The notes beneath the pieces are model-generated. The model had not been told where the DNA came from. It saw only the letters and a list, made by a program, of their open reading frames with translations, and ran no database searches. A stretch of 64,000 nt of DNA from WRAI01 sp031549605 (GTDB taxonomy: Bacteria; Bacillota; Clostridia; Oscillospirales; UBA929): positions 1 through 64,000 of the forward strand of contig JAVBPM010000005.1 in the NCBI GenBank assembly GCA_031549605.1, read 5' to 3'. Shown here in pieces: positions 1 to 7,954 of this stretch. A program made the position numbers and the translations under genes. Within the stretch, counting starts at the first letter, position 1; each line of letters opens with the position of its first letter.

Positions 1-1784
1 ATGGCTTTGGCCTTCGCGCACTTGTCCATGCAGGCGCCGCACTTGATGCACTTGTCCTGATCGATGACGTGCGGCTCCTTGACCTTGCCGCTGATGGCAT
101 TGGTCGGACAGACGCGCGAGCACAGCGTGCAGCCAATGCACTTTTCGGGGATGATTTTAAATTGCAGCAGCGACTTACAGACGCCAGACGGGCACTTCTT
201 GTCGCGCACATGGGCGACATACTCGTCGTAGAAGTAGTGCAGCGTCGACAGCACGGGGTTGGGCGCGGTCTGACCCAGACCACACAGGCTGGAGCCTTTG
301 ATGTGTTCGCCCAGCTCCTTGAGTGTGTCGAGATCCTCCATCGTGCCGTTGCCCTCTGTGATTTTTTCCAAAATCTGATACATACGACGCGTGCCGATAC
401 GGCAGGGCGTGCACTTGCCGCACGATTCTTCGACCGTAAAGTCAAGGAAGAACTTGGCGATGTCGACCATGCAGTTGTCCTCGTCCATGACAATCAGACC
501 GCCCGAGCCCATCATCGAACCGATGGCCATCAGGCTGTCGTAGTCAATGGCCGTGTCAATCAGACTGGCCGGAATGCAGCCGCCCGACGGGCCGCCGGTC
601 TGCGCCGCCTTAAAGGCCTTGCCGTCCGGCACGCCGCCGCCGATGTCCTCGACGATTTCGCGCAGCGTGGTACCCATGGGAATTTCCACCAGGCCGGTGT
701 TGGTAATCTTGCCGCCCAGCGCAAAGACCTTGGTGCCCTCGGATTTCTCGGTGCCGATGGCGGTAAAGGCCTCGACGCCGTTATTCAAAATCCACGGGAT
801 ATTGGCGTAGGTCTCGACGTTGTTGAGAATGGTCGGCTTGCCGAACAGACCTTTGACCGCCGGGAAGGGCGGACGCGAGCGCGGCTCGCCACGGTTGCCC
901 TCGATGCTGGTCATCAGTGCCGTTTCTTCACCGCAGACAAAAGCGCCGGCGCCGAGACGGATTTCCAAATCGAAGCAAAAGTCGGTGCCAAAGATATTCT
1001 GCCCCAAAAGTCCGTATTCTTTCGCCTGTTCAATGGCAATTTCCAAGCGCTTGACGGCGATGGGGTACTCGGCACGAACGTAGACATAGCCCTGGTCGGC
1101 GCCGATGCAGTAGGCGGCCAGCGCCATGGCTTCGATGATGCTGTGCGGGTCGCCCTCGAGAATGGAACGATCCATAAAAGCGCCGGGGTCACCCTCGTCG
1201 GCGTTGCAGCAGACATATTTCTTGCCCTTGGGCTGGTCGGCGGCAAACTGCCACTTGACACCGGTCGGGAACCCGGCGCCGCCGCGGCCACGAAGGCCCG
1301 ACGCCTTAATCATGTCAATGATCTGCTGCGGCGTCTGCTCGGTCAGCGCGCGTCCCAGCGCACTGTAGCCGTCAAACGCGACGTACTCGTCAATGTTTTC
1401 GGGGTTGATCACGCCGCAGTTGCGCAGCGCGATACGCAGCTGCTTTTTGTAGAAGCCGGTTTCATTCAGGCTGCTGATCTCGTCGCCCTTGACCGTTTCT
1501 TCATACAGCAGGTGCTTAACAATGCGGCCCTTGAGGATGTGCTCCTCGACAATTTCGTGGGCATCGTTGGGCGTGACGCGCGAATAGAAGGCGCCCTCGG
1601 GGTAGACAACGACAATGGGGCCCAGCGCACAGAGGCCGAAGCAGCCGGTTTGGATGACCTTGACTTCCTTTTCCAGCCCTTTGTTTTTCAGCGCGTGGTT
1701 AAACTCGTCCATAATCACACTGCTCTTGGCACTGTGGCAGCCGGTGCCGCCGCAGACCAAAATGTGGGAGCGTACCATTTCCAT
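1..1784 (-). CDS. nuoF: NuoF/HndC-type NADH-binding hydrogenase subunit (3' end outside window)
   Basis: Flavin- and NAD(H)-binding subunit of a soluble, probably electron-bifurcating [FeFe] hydrogenase. Reading the minus strand from ATG 1784 (AGGAGG six bases upstream) gives about 594 residues with no stop before the window edge. In order: an N-terminal thioredoxin-like 2Fe-2S domain (CGGTGC, then CFGLC), the FMN/NADH 51-kDa fold (RGRGGAGFP near residue 165), the SLBB region, the 4Fe-4S motif ESCGKCTPCR, and two C-terminal ferredoxin motifs (CIGCTLC and CIKCGAC). This is the HydB/HndC layout, longer than respiratory NuoF. It is last of the visible operon PHP-nuoE-ATPase-hndB-nuoF. The catalytic H-cluster subunit is expected just left of the window but is not seen. 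Only a few C-terminal residues should be missing. Confidence 0.95.
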   Translation of the reverse strand, partial: MEMVRSHILVCGGTGCHSAKSSVIMDEFNHALKNKGLEKEVKVIQTGCFGLCALGPIVVVYPEGAFYSRVTPNDAHEIVEEHILKGRIVKHLLYEETVKGDEISSLNETGFYKKQLRIALRNCGVINPENIDEYVAFDGYSALGRALTEQTPQQIIDMIKASGLRGRGGAGFPTGVKWQFAADQPKGKKYVCCNADEGDPGAFMDRSILEGDPHSIIEAMALAAYCIGADQGYVYVRAEYPIAVKRLEIAIEQAKEYGLLGQNIFGTDFCFDLEIRLGAGAFVCGEETALMTSIEGNRGEPRSRPPFPAVKGLFGKPTILNNVETYANIPWILNNGVEAFTAIGTEKSEGTKVFALGGKITNTGLVEIPMGTTLREIVEDIGGGVPDGKAFKAAQTGGPSGGCIPASLIDTAIDYDSLMAIGSMMGSGGLIVMDEDNCMVDIAKFFLDFTVEESCGKCTPCRIGTRRMYQILEKITEGNGTMEDLDTLKELGEHIKGSSLCGLGQTAPNPVLSTLHYFYDEYVAHVRDKKCPSGVCKSLLQFKIIPEKCIGCTLCSRVCPTNAISGKVKEPHVIDQDKCIKCGACMDKCAKAKA

Positions 1785-1794
1785 ATGTATCCTC

Positions 1795-2166
1795 CTACTC
1801 GGCGGCGCCGATTGTATATTCGGTCAGCACACGGTTGTTGACCAGATGCTCGGAAACGACCTGCAGCGCCTTCTCGGCGGTCATTTTCACATAGGTCACC
1901 TTCTCCTGACCCGGCACAAAGACCTCGACAATGGGCTCAAGGCGGCAAACACCAATGCAACCGGTCTGCGACACGGTGACATGCTCCAGCGAGCGGCGGC
2001 TGATGTCCTCCACAAAAGCGGCCAGCACCGGGCGGGCGCCGGCGGCGATACCGCAGGTGGCCATACCAACGACGACACGCGTGGTGTCACCGCTGTCCTC
2101 CTTGCGGATGTTCATGCCGGCTCGGGTCGCCTCACGTATTTTCTTCAGATCTTCGAGTGATTTCAT
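1795..2166 (-). CDS. HndB-like (2Fe-2S) ferredoxin domain protein
   Basis: A 123-residue thioredoxin-like 2Fe-2S protein, the small electron-transfer subunit found between NuoE and NuoF in clostridial hydrogenase clusters. Visible cysteines are in MATCGIAAGA (about residue 38) and TGCIGVC (about residues 70 and 74). As in relatives I recall, the first pair has a single Cys, so cluster ligation may be incomplete or use another residue. ATG 2166 follows GGGAGGAGCAATACT. The stop lies ten bases before the nuoF start, so the two are probably translated together. Function is inferred from family and neighbourhood; the assignment itself is solid. Confidence 0.9.
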   Translation of the reverse strand: MKSLEDLKKIREATRAGMNIRKEDSGDTTRVVVGMATCGIAAGARPVLAAFVEDISRRSLEHVTVSQTGCIGVCRLEPIVEVFVPGQEKVTYVKMTAEKALQVVSEHLVNNRVLTEYTIGAAE

Positions 2167-2208
2167 AGTATTGCTCCTCCCGTAACAAAAGATGTTGTCT
2201 TATCGCGT

Positions 2209-2751
2209 TTACAGCCCCTGGCTGTCTGGAAAATCGTTTTCATCCAAGAACTCGCCCAGCCACGCCAACACCTCGGGCTCGTTGAGCGGCACATCCACCA
2301 GCTCGGCTCTGACCTCGGCCAAATCCAAGCGGCAGCTCTTGCCGTCAGCCTCGTGGGTGTAGAGAAAGTCGATGTCGGGCGCGCCTTGAATAAGCGTCAA
2401 CAGCGTCGCTTTCATGTCACCCAGCGGCGGCCGGTCGATATGCGTCAGCCCAAAGCTGACGACGACCTTGGTGCCGACATCGGGCGTGCTGTCAATGAAA
2501 AAAGTGCCGTCGGACTGCTCGGCCGCCATTTTCAGCAGCGGCAACCCCATGCCCACCTTGCGCGTGGTGCGCGTTGTGGTAAAGGGGTCGGTCACACGGG
2601 CGAGAAAGTCCTTGTCCATGCCGCAGCCGTTGTCCTCGACGGTCAGTGTCAGCAGCCCGTCGCGCTCGGCCAGCGCAATCACAATGCGCGTCGCCTTGGC
2701 GGTGATGCTGTTGCTGACAATATCAAGGATGTGAAGCGACAGTTCCTTCAT
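2209..2751 (-). CDS. Histidine-kinase-like ATPase (GHKL fold) of the hydrogenase cluster
   Basis: A 180-residue stand-alone GHKL ATPase domain. It shows an N-box near the start (HILDIVSNS, residues 7-15), a G1 box DNGCGM (about residue 41) and a G2 box GMGLPLL (about residue 68). It has no dimerisation/phosphoacceptor domain and no membrane segment, so it resembles anti-sigma-type ATPases rather than sensor kinases. Proteins of this type recur inside [FeFe]-hydrogenase operons beside NuoE; their role there is not established. The start overlaps the nuoE stop by one base (TAATG), which indicates translational coupling. The C-terminal 70 residues are acidic and unassigned. Confidence 0.88.
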   Translation of the reverse strand: MKELSLHILDIVSNSITAKATRIVIALAERDGLLTLTVEDNGCGMDKDFLARVTDPFTTTRTTRKVGMGLPLLKMAAEQSDGTFFIDSTPDVGTKVVVSFGLTHIDRPPLGDMKATLLTLIQGAPDIDFLYTHEADGKSCRLDLAEVRAELVDVPLNEPEVLAWLGEFLDENDFPDSQGL

Positions 2752-3245
2752 TATTTATATTTGGCCAAAATGCCATCGACCTCATCGGGCAGAATGCGCC
2801 CGTAGACGTCACCGTCGACAATCATGACCGGAGCCAGACCACAGGCGCCGACACAGCGTGTAGCGTCGATGGAAAACTGGCCGTCAGGCGTGATAGACCC
2901 GGCCTTGCAGCCGAGATTGCGCTCCACGCGCTCAAGCAGGTCGCCGGCACCCTTGACATAGCAAGCAGTACCCATACAGACGCTGACCTGGTGCGTGCCC
3001 TTGGGGTTGACGGTGAACTGCGTGTAAAACGAGACAACACCATACAACTCGGACACCGAAACATTGATTTCCTCGCTGATGATACGGAGCACTTCTTCGG
3101 GCAAATAGCCGTAGATTTCCTGCGCCTGCTGCAAGATGGGCATGACCAGACCCGGCGTGTTGCGGTTCTGCTCAATGACCTCACGCAGCTTAGCCTCCTG
3201 CTCCTTCGTGCCGGTAAAAGGCACTAGCGTTTTTTGGTTGGGCAT
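2751..3245 (-). CDS. nuoE: NuoE/HndA-type 2Fe-2S subunit
   Basis: The 24-kDa thioredoxin-like 2Fe-2S subunit that passes electrons between the NuoF-type flavin subunit and the rest of the hydrogenase. The 164-residue length is normal. The four cluster ligands are visible as CMGTAC (about residue 90) and CVGAC (about residue 131). The N-terminal half is the expected helical bundle (LREVIEQNRNTPG, QAQEIYGYLP). ATG 3245 follows AAGGAGGATGAACG. It lies 38 bases after the PHP gene and is coupled to the downstream ATPase gene. Confidence 0.95.
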   Translation of the reverse strand: MPNQKTLVPFTGTKEQEAKLREVIEQNRNTPGLVMPILQQAQEIYGYLPEEVLRIISEEINVSVSELYGVVSFYTQFTVNPKGTHQVSVCMGTACYVKGAGDLLERVERNLGCKAGSITPDGQFSIDATRCVGACGLAPVMIVDGDVYGRILPDEVDGILAKYK

Positions 3246-3283
3246 CGTTCATCCTCCTTGTTTATAACACTCCAGCCAGTATA

Positions 3284-3979
3284 TCATAGCGCCCTCAGGG
3301 CGTCAATGACAGCTTTCGGGGTTTTTTCCGCAATTACCAGCCGATTTTCAGCGTCGGGGATGGCGCTGAGATCATGCGCATCGCTGCTGCTAATAAACGG
3401 CAGCGGCGCGACAAAATCCTCGGGCGCATAGCGCGACACCTCCACAACGGAAAAGCCCATCTCCTCGTCGATAAAGCCGAGGTTGGCCAACAGCGAAAAC
3501 GACGCGCGGTCGATGTGCGCCGGTATGGCAATGCCGTTGTAGTGCGCCGCCAACGCAGCCACCTCGTAGCAGTTGATGGCCGTGGCATTGCTGAGCATAC
3601 GCGACAACTCGCCACGCACGGCATCGGCGTCATCCATCAACAGCTGATGACCGAAAATGTCGGGCTGGTTGTCGATATTGGGCAGGCGACTGTACACGTA
3701 GTCAGAGAATGCCTCAGCATCCTCCAGCGTGGCGAACAGGCAGAGCACGTGCACCTCCTCCTCGGTCGTCAGCTCCAGCCCGGGCACAAAAATCACGCCC
3801 GCCACCTTAGCAGCAATGGCCGCCGCTCGGCAGTTGGCGGCACTGTTGTGGTCGGTCAGCGCCACGATGTCATAGCCGCACAGCGCACACATATTCACGG
3901 CGTTGTACGGTGTCATATCGTCGGCGCCGCAGGGCGACAGACAGGAGTGCATATGTAGATTGTAGGTCAACGCCGGCAT
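3284..3979 (-). CDS. PHP-domain metal-dependent phosphoesterase
   Basis: About 231 residues of the PHP family, whose members are metal-dependent phosphoesterases. Visible metal-ligand motifs are HMHSCLSPC near the N-terminus, TDHNSAANC around residue 50, and later AHIDR and SSDAHD. I chose ATG 3979 because AGAGGAGG lies seven bases upstream; an upstream in-frame TTG has no site. It is the first gene of the hydrogenase operon and has a good promoter at 4006-4034. A PHP gene at this position is common in clostridial hydrogenase clusters, but its substrate there is unknown. Confidence 0.9.
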   Translation of the reverse strand: MPALTYNLHMHSCLSPCGADDMTPYNAVNMCALCGYDIVALTDHNSAANCRAAAIAAKVAGVIFVPGLELTTEEEVHVLCLFATLEDAEAFSDYVYSRLPNIDNQPDIFGHQLLMDDADAVRGELSRMLSNATAINCYEVAALAAHYNGIAIPAHIDRASFSLLANLGFIDEEMGFSVVEVSRYAPEDFVAPLPFISSSDAHDLSAIPDAENRLVIAEKTPKAVIDALRAL

Positions 3980-4005
3980 TGGGTTGCCTCCTCTGCTTGT
4001 CCTCA

Positions 4006-4034
4006 ATTATAACACAGCGCATTCCATTCTGCAA
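4006..4034 (-). promoter_or_regulatory. Sigma-A promoter of the PHP/hydrogenase operon
   Basis: On the minus strand TTGCAG (4029-4034), 17 bases, TATAAT (4006-4011), about 27 bases before the PHP start codon. It is divergent from the DUF2975 promoter. Confidence 0.8.
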
Positions 4035-4100
4035 AGCCAAATACAGGGGCTGGTCGCCTTGCGTTTCAATAATAATTTATCGTTTATCAATAAATTTTTA

Positions 4101-4129
4101 TTGACATGCGCAATGCGGCGCGCTATACT
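4101..4129 (+). promoter_or_regulatory. Sigma-A promoter of the DUF2975-XRE-DUF4173 operon
   Basis: TTGACA (4101-4106), 17 bases, TATACT (4124-4129), 22 bases before the GTG start. It is a near-consensus promoter preceded by an AT-rich stretch. Confidence 0.85.
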
Positions 4130-4151
4130 GTCGGCGAATGGAGGGACTATA

Positions 4152-4634
4152 GTGAAACTGTGCAAACTACTGATCGGCGTGTTTGCCGCCGCCATTGTCG
4201 CCATACTAGCCATCATGTGCTTTGCGCCAGCGCTGGTGCGGTGGCGTGTCGACATTCTCAACGGGCTGCCGGTCGTCTACCGCGAGCCGGTTGTTCAAAC
4301 GCTGGTATTTTACATTGTCGCCGGTTTGCTGGCCGCGCTAACGCTGGGCTGCGGGCTGCGCGTGCTGCTCAACATCAGCTGCGGCGAGATTTTCGTGGCA
4401 AAAAACGCAACGGCCTGTCATGTCGCCGCTGTGGCCGTTTTTTCCATCGGCGGCGCGGCGTTTGTACGCATGCTGCTGCGCATGGCCGACTACGCCGACG
4501 CGGCCGCCGTGCTGCTGGAATACAACACGCTGGTCGCACCCGCCGCCGCCGTGGCCGGCTTGATGCTGCTGCTGTTTGGTCAAATCTTTGCACAATCGGC
4601 GCAGCTCAAGCAGGACAACGACTTGGTGATATAG
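4152..4634 (+). CDS. DUF2975-type four-helix membrane protein
   Basis: A 160-residue integral membrane protein with about four hydrophobic segments (residues 5-27, 48-70, 85-105, 125-145 roughly), matching the DUF2975 pattern. I chose GTG 4152 because GGAGGG lies six bases upstream and because it follows the promoter directly; earlier in-frame codons would start before the promoter. One base separates its stop from the XRE regulator gene. DUF2975 plus a small XRE protein is a recurrent pair in Firmicutes, perhaps a membrane-linked regulatory pair. No enzymatic role is evident. Confidence 0.8.
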   Translation: MKLCKLLIGVFAAAIVAILAIMCFAPALVRWRVDILNGLPVVYREPVVQTLVFYIVAGLLAALTLGCGLRVLLNISCGEIFVAKNATACHVAAVAVFSIGGAAFVRMLLRMADYADAAAVLLEYNTLVAPAAAVAGLMLLLFGQIFAQSAQLKQDNDLVI

Positions 4635-4635
4635 C

Positions 4636-4854
4636 ATGGCGATTATAGTCAATCTCGATGTCGTCATGGCCCAGCGTAAAATCGGGCTGATGGAGCTGGC
4701 ACAAAAGCTGGACATGACGCCGGCAAACCTGTCTATTCTGAAGAAAAACCATGCGCGCGCCATCCGCTTTTCCACGCTGGATGCACTGTGCCGCGCGCTT
4801 GACTGCAACGTTGAGGACATTCTGGTCTATCAAGAGGAGGATGCGTCGTTATGA
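4636..4854 (+). CDS. Small XRE/Cro-type helix-turn-helix regulator
   Basis: A 72-residue protein that is essentially one Cro/C1-type DNA-binding domain (MELAQKLDMTPANLSILKK is the helix-turn-helix; LDALCRALDCNVEDIL is the typical C-terminal end). Proteins of this compact type normally accompany DUF2975 membrane proteins and probably regulate their own operon. Its stop overlaps the next start as ATGA. The target site was not identified. Confidence 0.9.
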   Translation: MAIIVNLDVVMAQRKIGLMELAQKLDMTPANLSILKKNHARAIRFSTLDALCRALDCNVEDILVYQEEDASL

Positions 4855-6299
4855 ACAACCAGCCCAGCCCTTACAACGGCAACGCCAATGTGCCGTTTAT
4901 CGCCAAGCCGCCAACCGTGCCACAACCGCGCGAGTGTCTGTTTGTCATACTCACCTTTGCGCTCTGCTTGCTAACCGTCAACGTTTTCTGGCTTGGCCCA
5001 CTGCCGCGTCTCGGCATTCCACTGCTGCTGCTCATTGCTATCGCGCTGTTTTTCCTCTATGCCGGCCGGCCGCTGGCGCAATACAACCGTAGCGGCCTGC
5101 TGCTACTGGCCGCCAGCGTTGCCAACGCGCTGCCGTTCGTGCTTAACGCCAACACGGCGCTCTACCCCATCCGGCTGCTGCTGGTGCAGCTGCTGGCTGC
5201 TATCGGCATCACGCTGGCTGTCAGCCCGTCGGCCGGCGGATTGGCTACGCCGACCGACGCGGCACACGCCGGCGGTGAGGCAATACGCCGCACATTTACC
5301 AACGTCAATAAGCCGGTACGCGTCTTTTTTGGTCTTAAAATCAAGGGCACCGTTGCCAAGGTACTGACCGGCCTGCTGATTGCCGTGCCGGTTGTCATTG
5401 TGGTCGTCGTGCTGCTGTCCTCGGCTGATACCGCCTTTGGCAAGGCCATTGTCGGCATCTTCGGCTCGCTGGCCAAATGGAACAGCGACCGCGTGCCGAC
5501 TGTCATTTTCGCCTTGCTGCTCACCTTTCCGCTGTTCAGCTTTTTGTACAGCAACCGCCATGCCGACAGTCTAAATCCGCTGCAATGGCAGGAAAAACGA
5601 ACGCCACAGAGCGACGGCGTCATCGTATTGACGATCATAGCGCTACTCTGTCTGCTCTACGCTTTTTTTGCCGCGTTTCAAATGACCTACCTGTTCGCCA
5701 ACCGTCCGCCGGTCGGCTTCTCCTATTCCGACTACGCGCGGCGCGGCTTTTTTGAGCTGACCGCTGTCACCGCCATCAACGTCGTGCTACTCCTGAGCGC
5801 AATTGTCTCGATACGGCCGGACGGGCGCGGTTACAAGCTGCTGAAGCTGCTGGGCAGCGCCATGCTGGCGCTGACACTGGTCATTTTGGCCTCGGCTGTC
5901 TATCGCATGGTTCTATACGTCCAGGCCGGTGGCTTCACACTGCTGCGCTTCCTCGTCTTCTGGGGCGAGCTGGTCATGCTGCTTACGCTTGTCATGACCG
6001 CCATCAAGCTGTGGCGGCCACGCGTGCACATCTTCCGCGCGCTAACCGGGCTGTGGCTGGGCGGCTTCCTGCTGCTCAATCTGTGCAACATCGACGCGCG
6101 CATCGCCGACATCAATGTCGCGCTACACAACAGCGGCCATCTGCCCAACATCGACCTCGAGTATATGTCCACGTTGAGCATCGACGCCGTTCCGGCACTG
6201 CAGCGGTTGCCCGCCAGCGATCAGTGCGGCGACGCCATTCGGAGCATCCAACTGCACGAAAAGGAACAGCGCGTCAGCCTGTGGGACTGGCACTTCTAG
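4851..6299 (+). CDS. DUF4153/DUF4173-family polytopic membrane protein
   Basis: A 482-residue multi-pass membrane protein, about 11-12 hydrophobic segments, with a hydrophilic C-terminal tail. Segments such as VFFGLKIKGTVAKVL and the long YSDYARRGFFELTAVTAIN stretch match the DUF4153/DUF4173 family, which often follows DUF2975/XRE genes. The molecular function of the family is not known. The start overlaps the XRE stop, so the three genes form one translationally coupled operon ending near the hairpin at 6317. Confidence 0.8.
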   Translation: MNNQPSPYNGNANVPFIAKPPTVPQPRECLFVILTFALCLLTVNVFWLGPLPRLGIPLLLLIAIALFFLYAGRPLAQYNRSGLLLLAASVANALPFVLNANTALYPIRLLLVQLLAAIGITLAVSPSAGGLATPTDAAHAGGEAIRRTFTNVNKPVRVFFGLKIKGTVAKVLTGLLIAVPVVIVVVVLLSSADTAFGKAIVGIFGSLAKWNSDRVPTVIFALLLTFPLFSFLYSNRHADSLNPLQWQEKRTPQSDGVIVLTIIALLCLLYAFFAAFQMTYLFANRPPVGFSYSDYARRGFFELTAVTAINVVLLLSAIVSIRPDGRGYKLLKLLGSAMLALTLVILASAVYRMVLYVQAGGFTLLRFLVFWGELVMLLTLVMTAIKLWRPRVHIFRALTGLWLGGFLLLNLCNIDARIADINVALHNSGHLPNIDLEYMSTLSIDAVPALQRLPASDQCGDAIRSIQLHEKEQRVSLWDWHF

Positions 6300-6316
6300 C
6301 CAAAACCGAACAGCGC

Positions 6317-6348
6317 GGCATCGGCCTTCTCGGCCGGTGCCGTTTGCC
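6317..6348. terminator. Bidirectional terminator between convergent genes
   Basis: Ten-base arms GGCATCGGCC (6317-6326) and GGCCGGTGCC (6332-6341), pairing with one wobble, between the DUF4173 stop and the stop of the minus-strand DRTGG gene. The T-rich tail is weak. Confidence 0.6.
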
Positions 6349-6349
6349 T

Positions 6350-6685
6350 TTAGACCCTCAGCAAGGCGTGCAGCTGGGTGGCCAGCGTGTAGGCGTCGGC
6401 GTCGGCAGTAAACAGCGCAATGCCCTTTTCCAGCGCGCGCGCGCGCAACGCCTCGTCGGGCGTCACGCCCTCGGCCAGCACGACACAAGCGACGTCGGCC
6501 AGCAGCGCGACAGCCGCCACATTGGCGTTCTGCATCACGGTTATCCACACACTGTCGGCGGGCGCGCGGCCCATCACCCAGCTCAGCAAATCGCCGATAT
6601 AGCAGCCGGTTACCTCGCGGTCGGGTTCGGGCACCGGCACCTGCTCTTTGAGCGCCAAAGCCTGGCACAACTGTTGTACGGTCAC
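6350..6685 (-). CDS. DRTGG-domain protein
   Basis: About 111 residues matching the small stand-alone DRTGG proteins found with clostridial hydrogenase and PHP genes. Visible: VTGCYIGDLLSWVMG (residues ~27-41), a central VWITVMQNANVAAVALLADVA stretch broken here for length, and EKGIALFTADADAYTLA near the C-terminus. The start is uncertain: GTG 6685 has AAGGAG eight bases upstream, while ATG 6691 and GTG 6694 lie too close to it. It has its own promoter (6706-6733). It is separated from the hydrogenase operon by the DUF2975 operon on the other strand. DRTGG domains are thought to bind ligands, but no function is proven for this type. Confidence 0.82.
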   Translation of the reverse strand: MTVQQLCQALALKEQVPVPEPDREVTGCYIGDLLSWVMGRAPADSVWITVMQNANVAAVALLADVACVVLAEGVTPDEALRARALEKGIALFTADADAYTLATQLHALLRV

Positions 6686-6705
6686 AACCATCACTCCTTA
6701 TTGCC

Positions 6706-6733
6706 ATTATACCACATCGACACCGTGATGCAA
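6706..6733 (-). promoter_or_regulatory. Promoter of the DRTGG gene
   Basis: On the minus strand TTGCAT (6728-6733), 16 bases, TATAAT (6706-6711), immediately before AAGGAG of the gene. Confidence 0.75.
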
Positions 6734-6762
6734 CGCAAACCGTTCAGGCGGCCTGCGAGAAA

Positions 6763-7070
6763 GAGACCCGCTGCTGTGCAGCGGGTCTCTCAGACTGTCA
6801 AAAAAGCGCGCACCGTAAAACCAGCGTCAGAAAAAGGAGAAACCGGCGACGCAAAGCTGTGTCTTGATTCTCGGCTAACAATTTTGCGGCGCACCGATAA
6901 GGTCGCTGCGCCGCAATGGTTTTACTTGCTGCAGAAACGCTGTCCTAGCGTACCATCGTACGCCGAAGGACAGCGTTTCTTTGCCTGCGCACTTCTTTGT
7001 CAGTTTGTCAGCGTGCCAAAAACAAGTTTTTTGACACGCTGCGAGACACGCTGCTGTGCAGCGGGTCTCT
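6763..7070 (+). repeat. Hairpin-flanked interspersed element, copy A
   Basis: Non-coding core 6791-7041 (251 bp) with terminal inverted repeats CAGACTGTCAAAAAA (6791-6805) and TTTTTTGACACGCTG (7027-7041), which match at 13 of 15 positions. Internal pairings are GTAAAACCA with TGGTTTTAC, a GCGGCGCA/TGCGCCGC hairpin, and a long GAAACGCTGTCCT/AGGACAGCGTTTC hairpin. The core is bordered by two direct copies of a terminator-like hairpin (6763-6790 and 7043-7070, 27 of 28 bases identical). The same core occurs at 36632-36884 and, inverted, at 61713-61945. No protein is encoded. It fills the gap between two minus-strand genes. Probably a MITE-like mobile element or structured RNA. Confidence 0.85.
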
Positions 7071-7090
7071 TTCGCGCAAAACGGCTTCAA

Positions 7091-7495
7091 TCAGGACGGG
7101 TTGATTGGCTGTAAAATGGCACTGAGCGGAGTGTTATAGGCTAAAATATTGACAAATTTTATCGAGTAGAGATCACATAAAATGGTGTGGCTGTTGTCAA
7201 TGGCACCCAGCAGGATGTAGTTGGCGCCCACGCTGAGCAGATAGCCGGTGCGGTCGTTGAGCACGTCGCCAATCAAAAATTCAACGCGCATCAGCTTGCC
7301 CAGCTGCGTGCGCATAAAGCCGGGCGTGTACAGCGGGCTGGTCAGTGTCTCGGGCATCGACGCCAAATCAATTGTTAGCGGCGCCTGGATGTCGGTCACC
7401 GGCGGCATAATCATATTGGTGCCTGGCACCGGCGACATGGTGCCCGGCGTCATCATGGTCGGCGGCAAAACGGGTGGGGTAGCGGTGGGATTCAT
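7091..7495 (-). CDS. GerQ-like spore coat protein
   Basis: A 134-residue protein with a proline/threonine/methionine-rich N-terminal third (residues 1-38) and a conserved C-terminal domain: MRVEFLIGDVLNDRTGYLL, VGANYILL, then CDLYSIKFVNI. This pattern and the adjacent CwlJ-type hydrolase gene resemble the GerQ/CwlJ pair of Bacillus, in which GerQ retains the cortex-lytic enzyme in the spore coat. ATG 7495 follows TTGGAGGAAGTCTTGT. It lies 18 bases downstream of the hydrolase gene. Family membership is inferred from the domain and the pairing, so the exact name is provisional. Confidence 0.75.
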   Translation of the reverse strand: MNPTATPPVLPPTMMTPGTMSPVPGTNMIMPPVTDIQAPLTIDLASMPETLTSPLYTPGFMRTQLGKLMRVEFLIGDVLNDRTGYLLSVGANYILLGAIDNSHTILCDLYSIKFVNILAYNTPLSAILQPINPS

Positions 7496-7513
7496 ACAAG
7501 ACTTCCTCCAAAA

Positions 7514-7954
7514 CTATGTTTTTGCATACAGCGGCGTGGGTCGGTAGAAGCAATGGTCGTTGATGTCGGTGTGATACACACCGCTCTTGTTGTACGGAAA
7601 ATAGGGAATACACGGCGCGTAGGGATTGAAGTACCACAGGCTGTTGCCGGTCTCGCCCAACCGCTGGCCGGCCAACGCCCAATCGGCGATTTGATAGTGA
7701 ATGGGCTCGGGGTTCATATTGTAAATGTTCTGCGGGTTGTACTTGCCGCCCAGTGTCTCGGTCGCGCAGTCAAACTGCCCCGGCTGAAACACCACGCGTT
7801 GCAGGCTGCCCTGCCCTACGCGCAAGTATTCACCGGTATCGGCGTGGACACGGTTCATCACCACACTGGCCACACCGCGCATCCCGTTGTCGCCCTCGCC
7901 GCCCGCTTCACATTTAATGAGCCGCGCCAGCAGCTCTCGATCACTGAATGCCAT
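7514..7954 (-). CDS. cwlJ: CwlJ/SleB-type spore cortex cell-wall hydrolase
   Basis: A 146-residue Hydrolase_2 (SleB/CwlJ) domain protein without signal peptide, as in CwlJ. Visible motifs: ARLIKCEAGGEG with the catalytic Glu near residue 16, GVASVVMNRVH, QFDCATE, and NSLWYFNP. The length matches CwlJ rather than the longer secreted SleB. Such enzymes cut spore cortex peptidoglycan during germination. ATG 7954 follows CTAAGGAGGTCGGCAC. It forms a two-gene operon with the GerQ-like gene. A possible late-sporulation -10 element CATAGACTG lies at 7980-7988. Confidence 0.88.
   Translation of the reverse strand: MAFSDRELLARLIKCEAGGEGDNGMRGVASVVMNRVHADTGEYLRVGQGSLQRVVFQPGQFDCATETLGGKYNPQNIYNMNPEPIHYQIADWALAGQRLGETGNSLWYFNPYAPCIPYFPYNKSGVYHTDINDHCFYRPTPLYAKT

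Noticed and set aside
69..1841. A 590-codon open frame on the plus strand
   Set aside because: It is antisense to the well-conserved NuoF gene; its codon pattern is the shadow of a GC-rich gene and it has no family motif.
6011..7114. A 367-codon plus-strand frame running through repeat copy A
   Set aside because: It crosses the end of DUF4173, the antisense of the DRTGG gene and the structured repeat. It has no start site and no protein-like composition.
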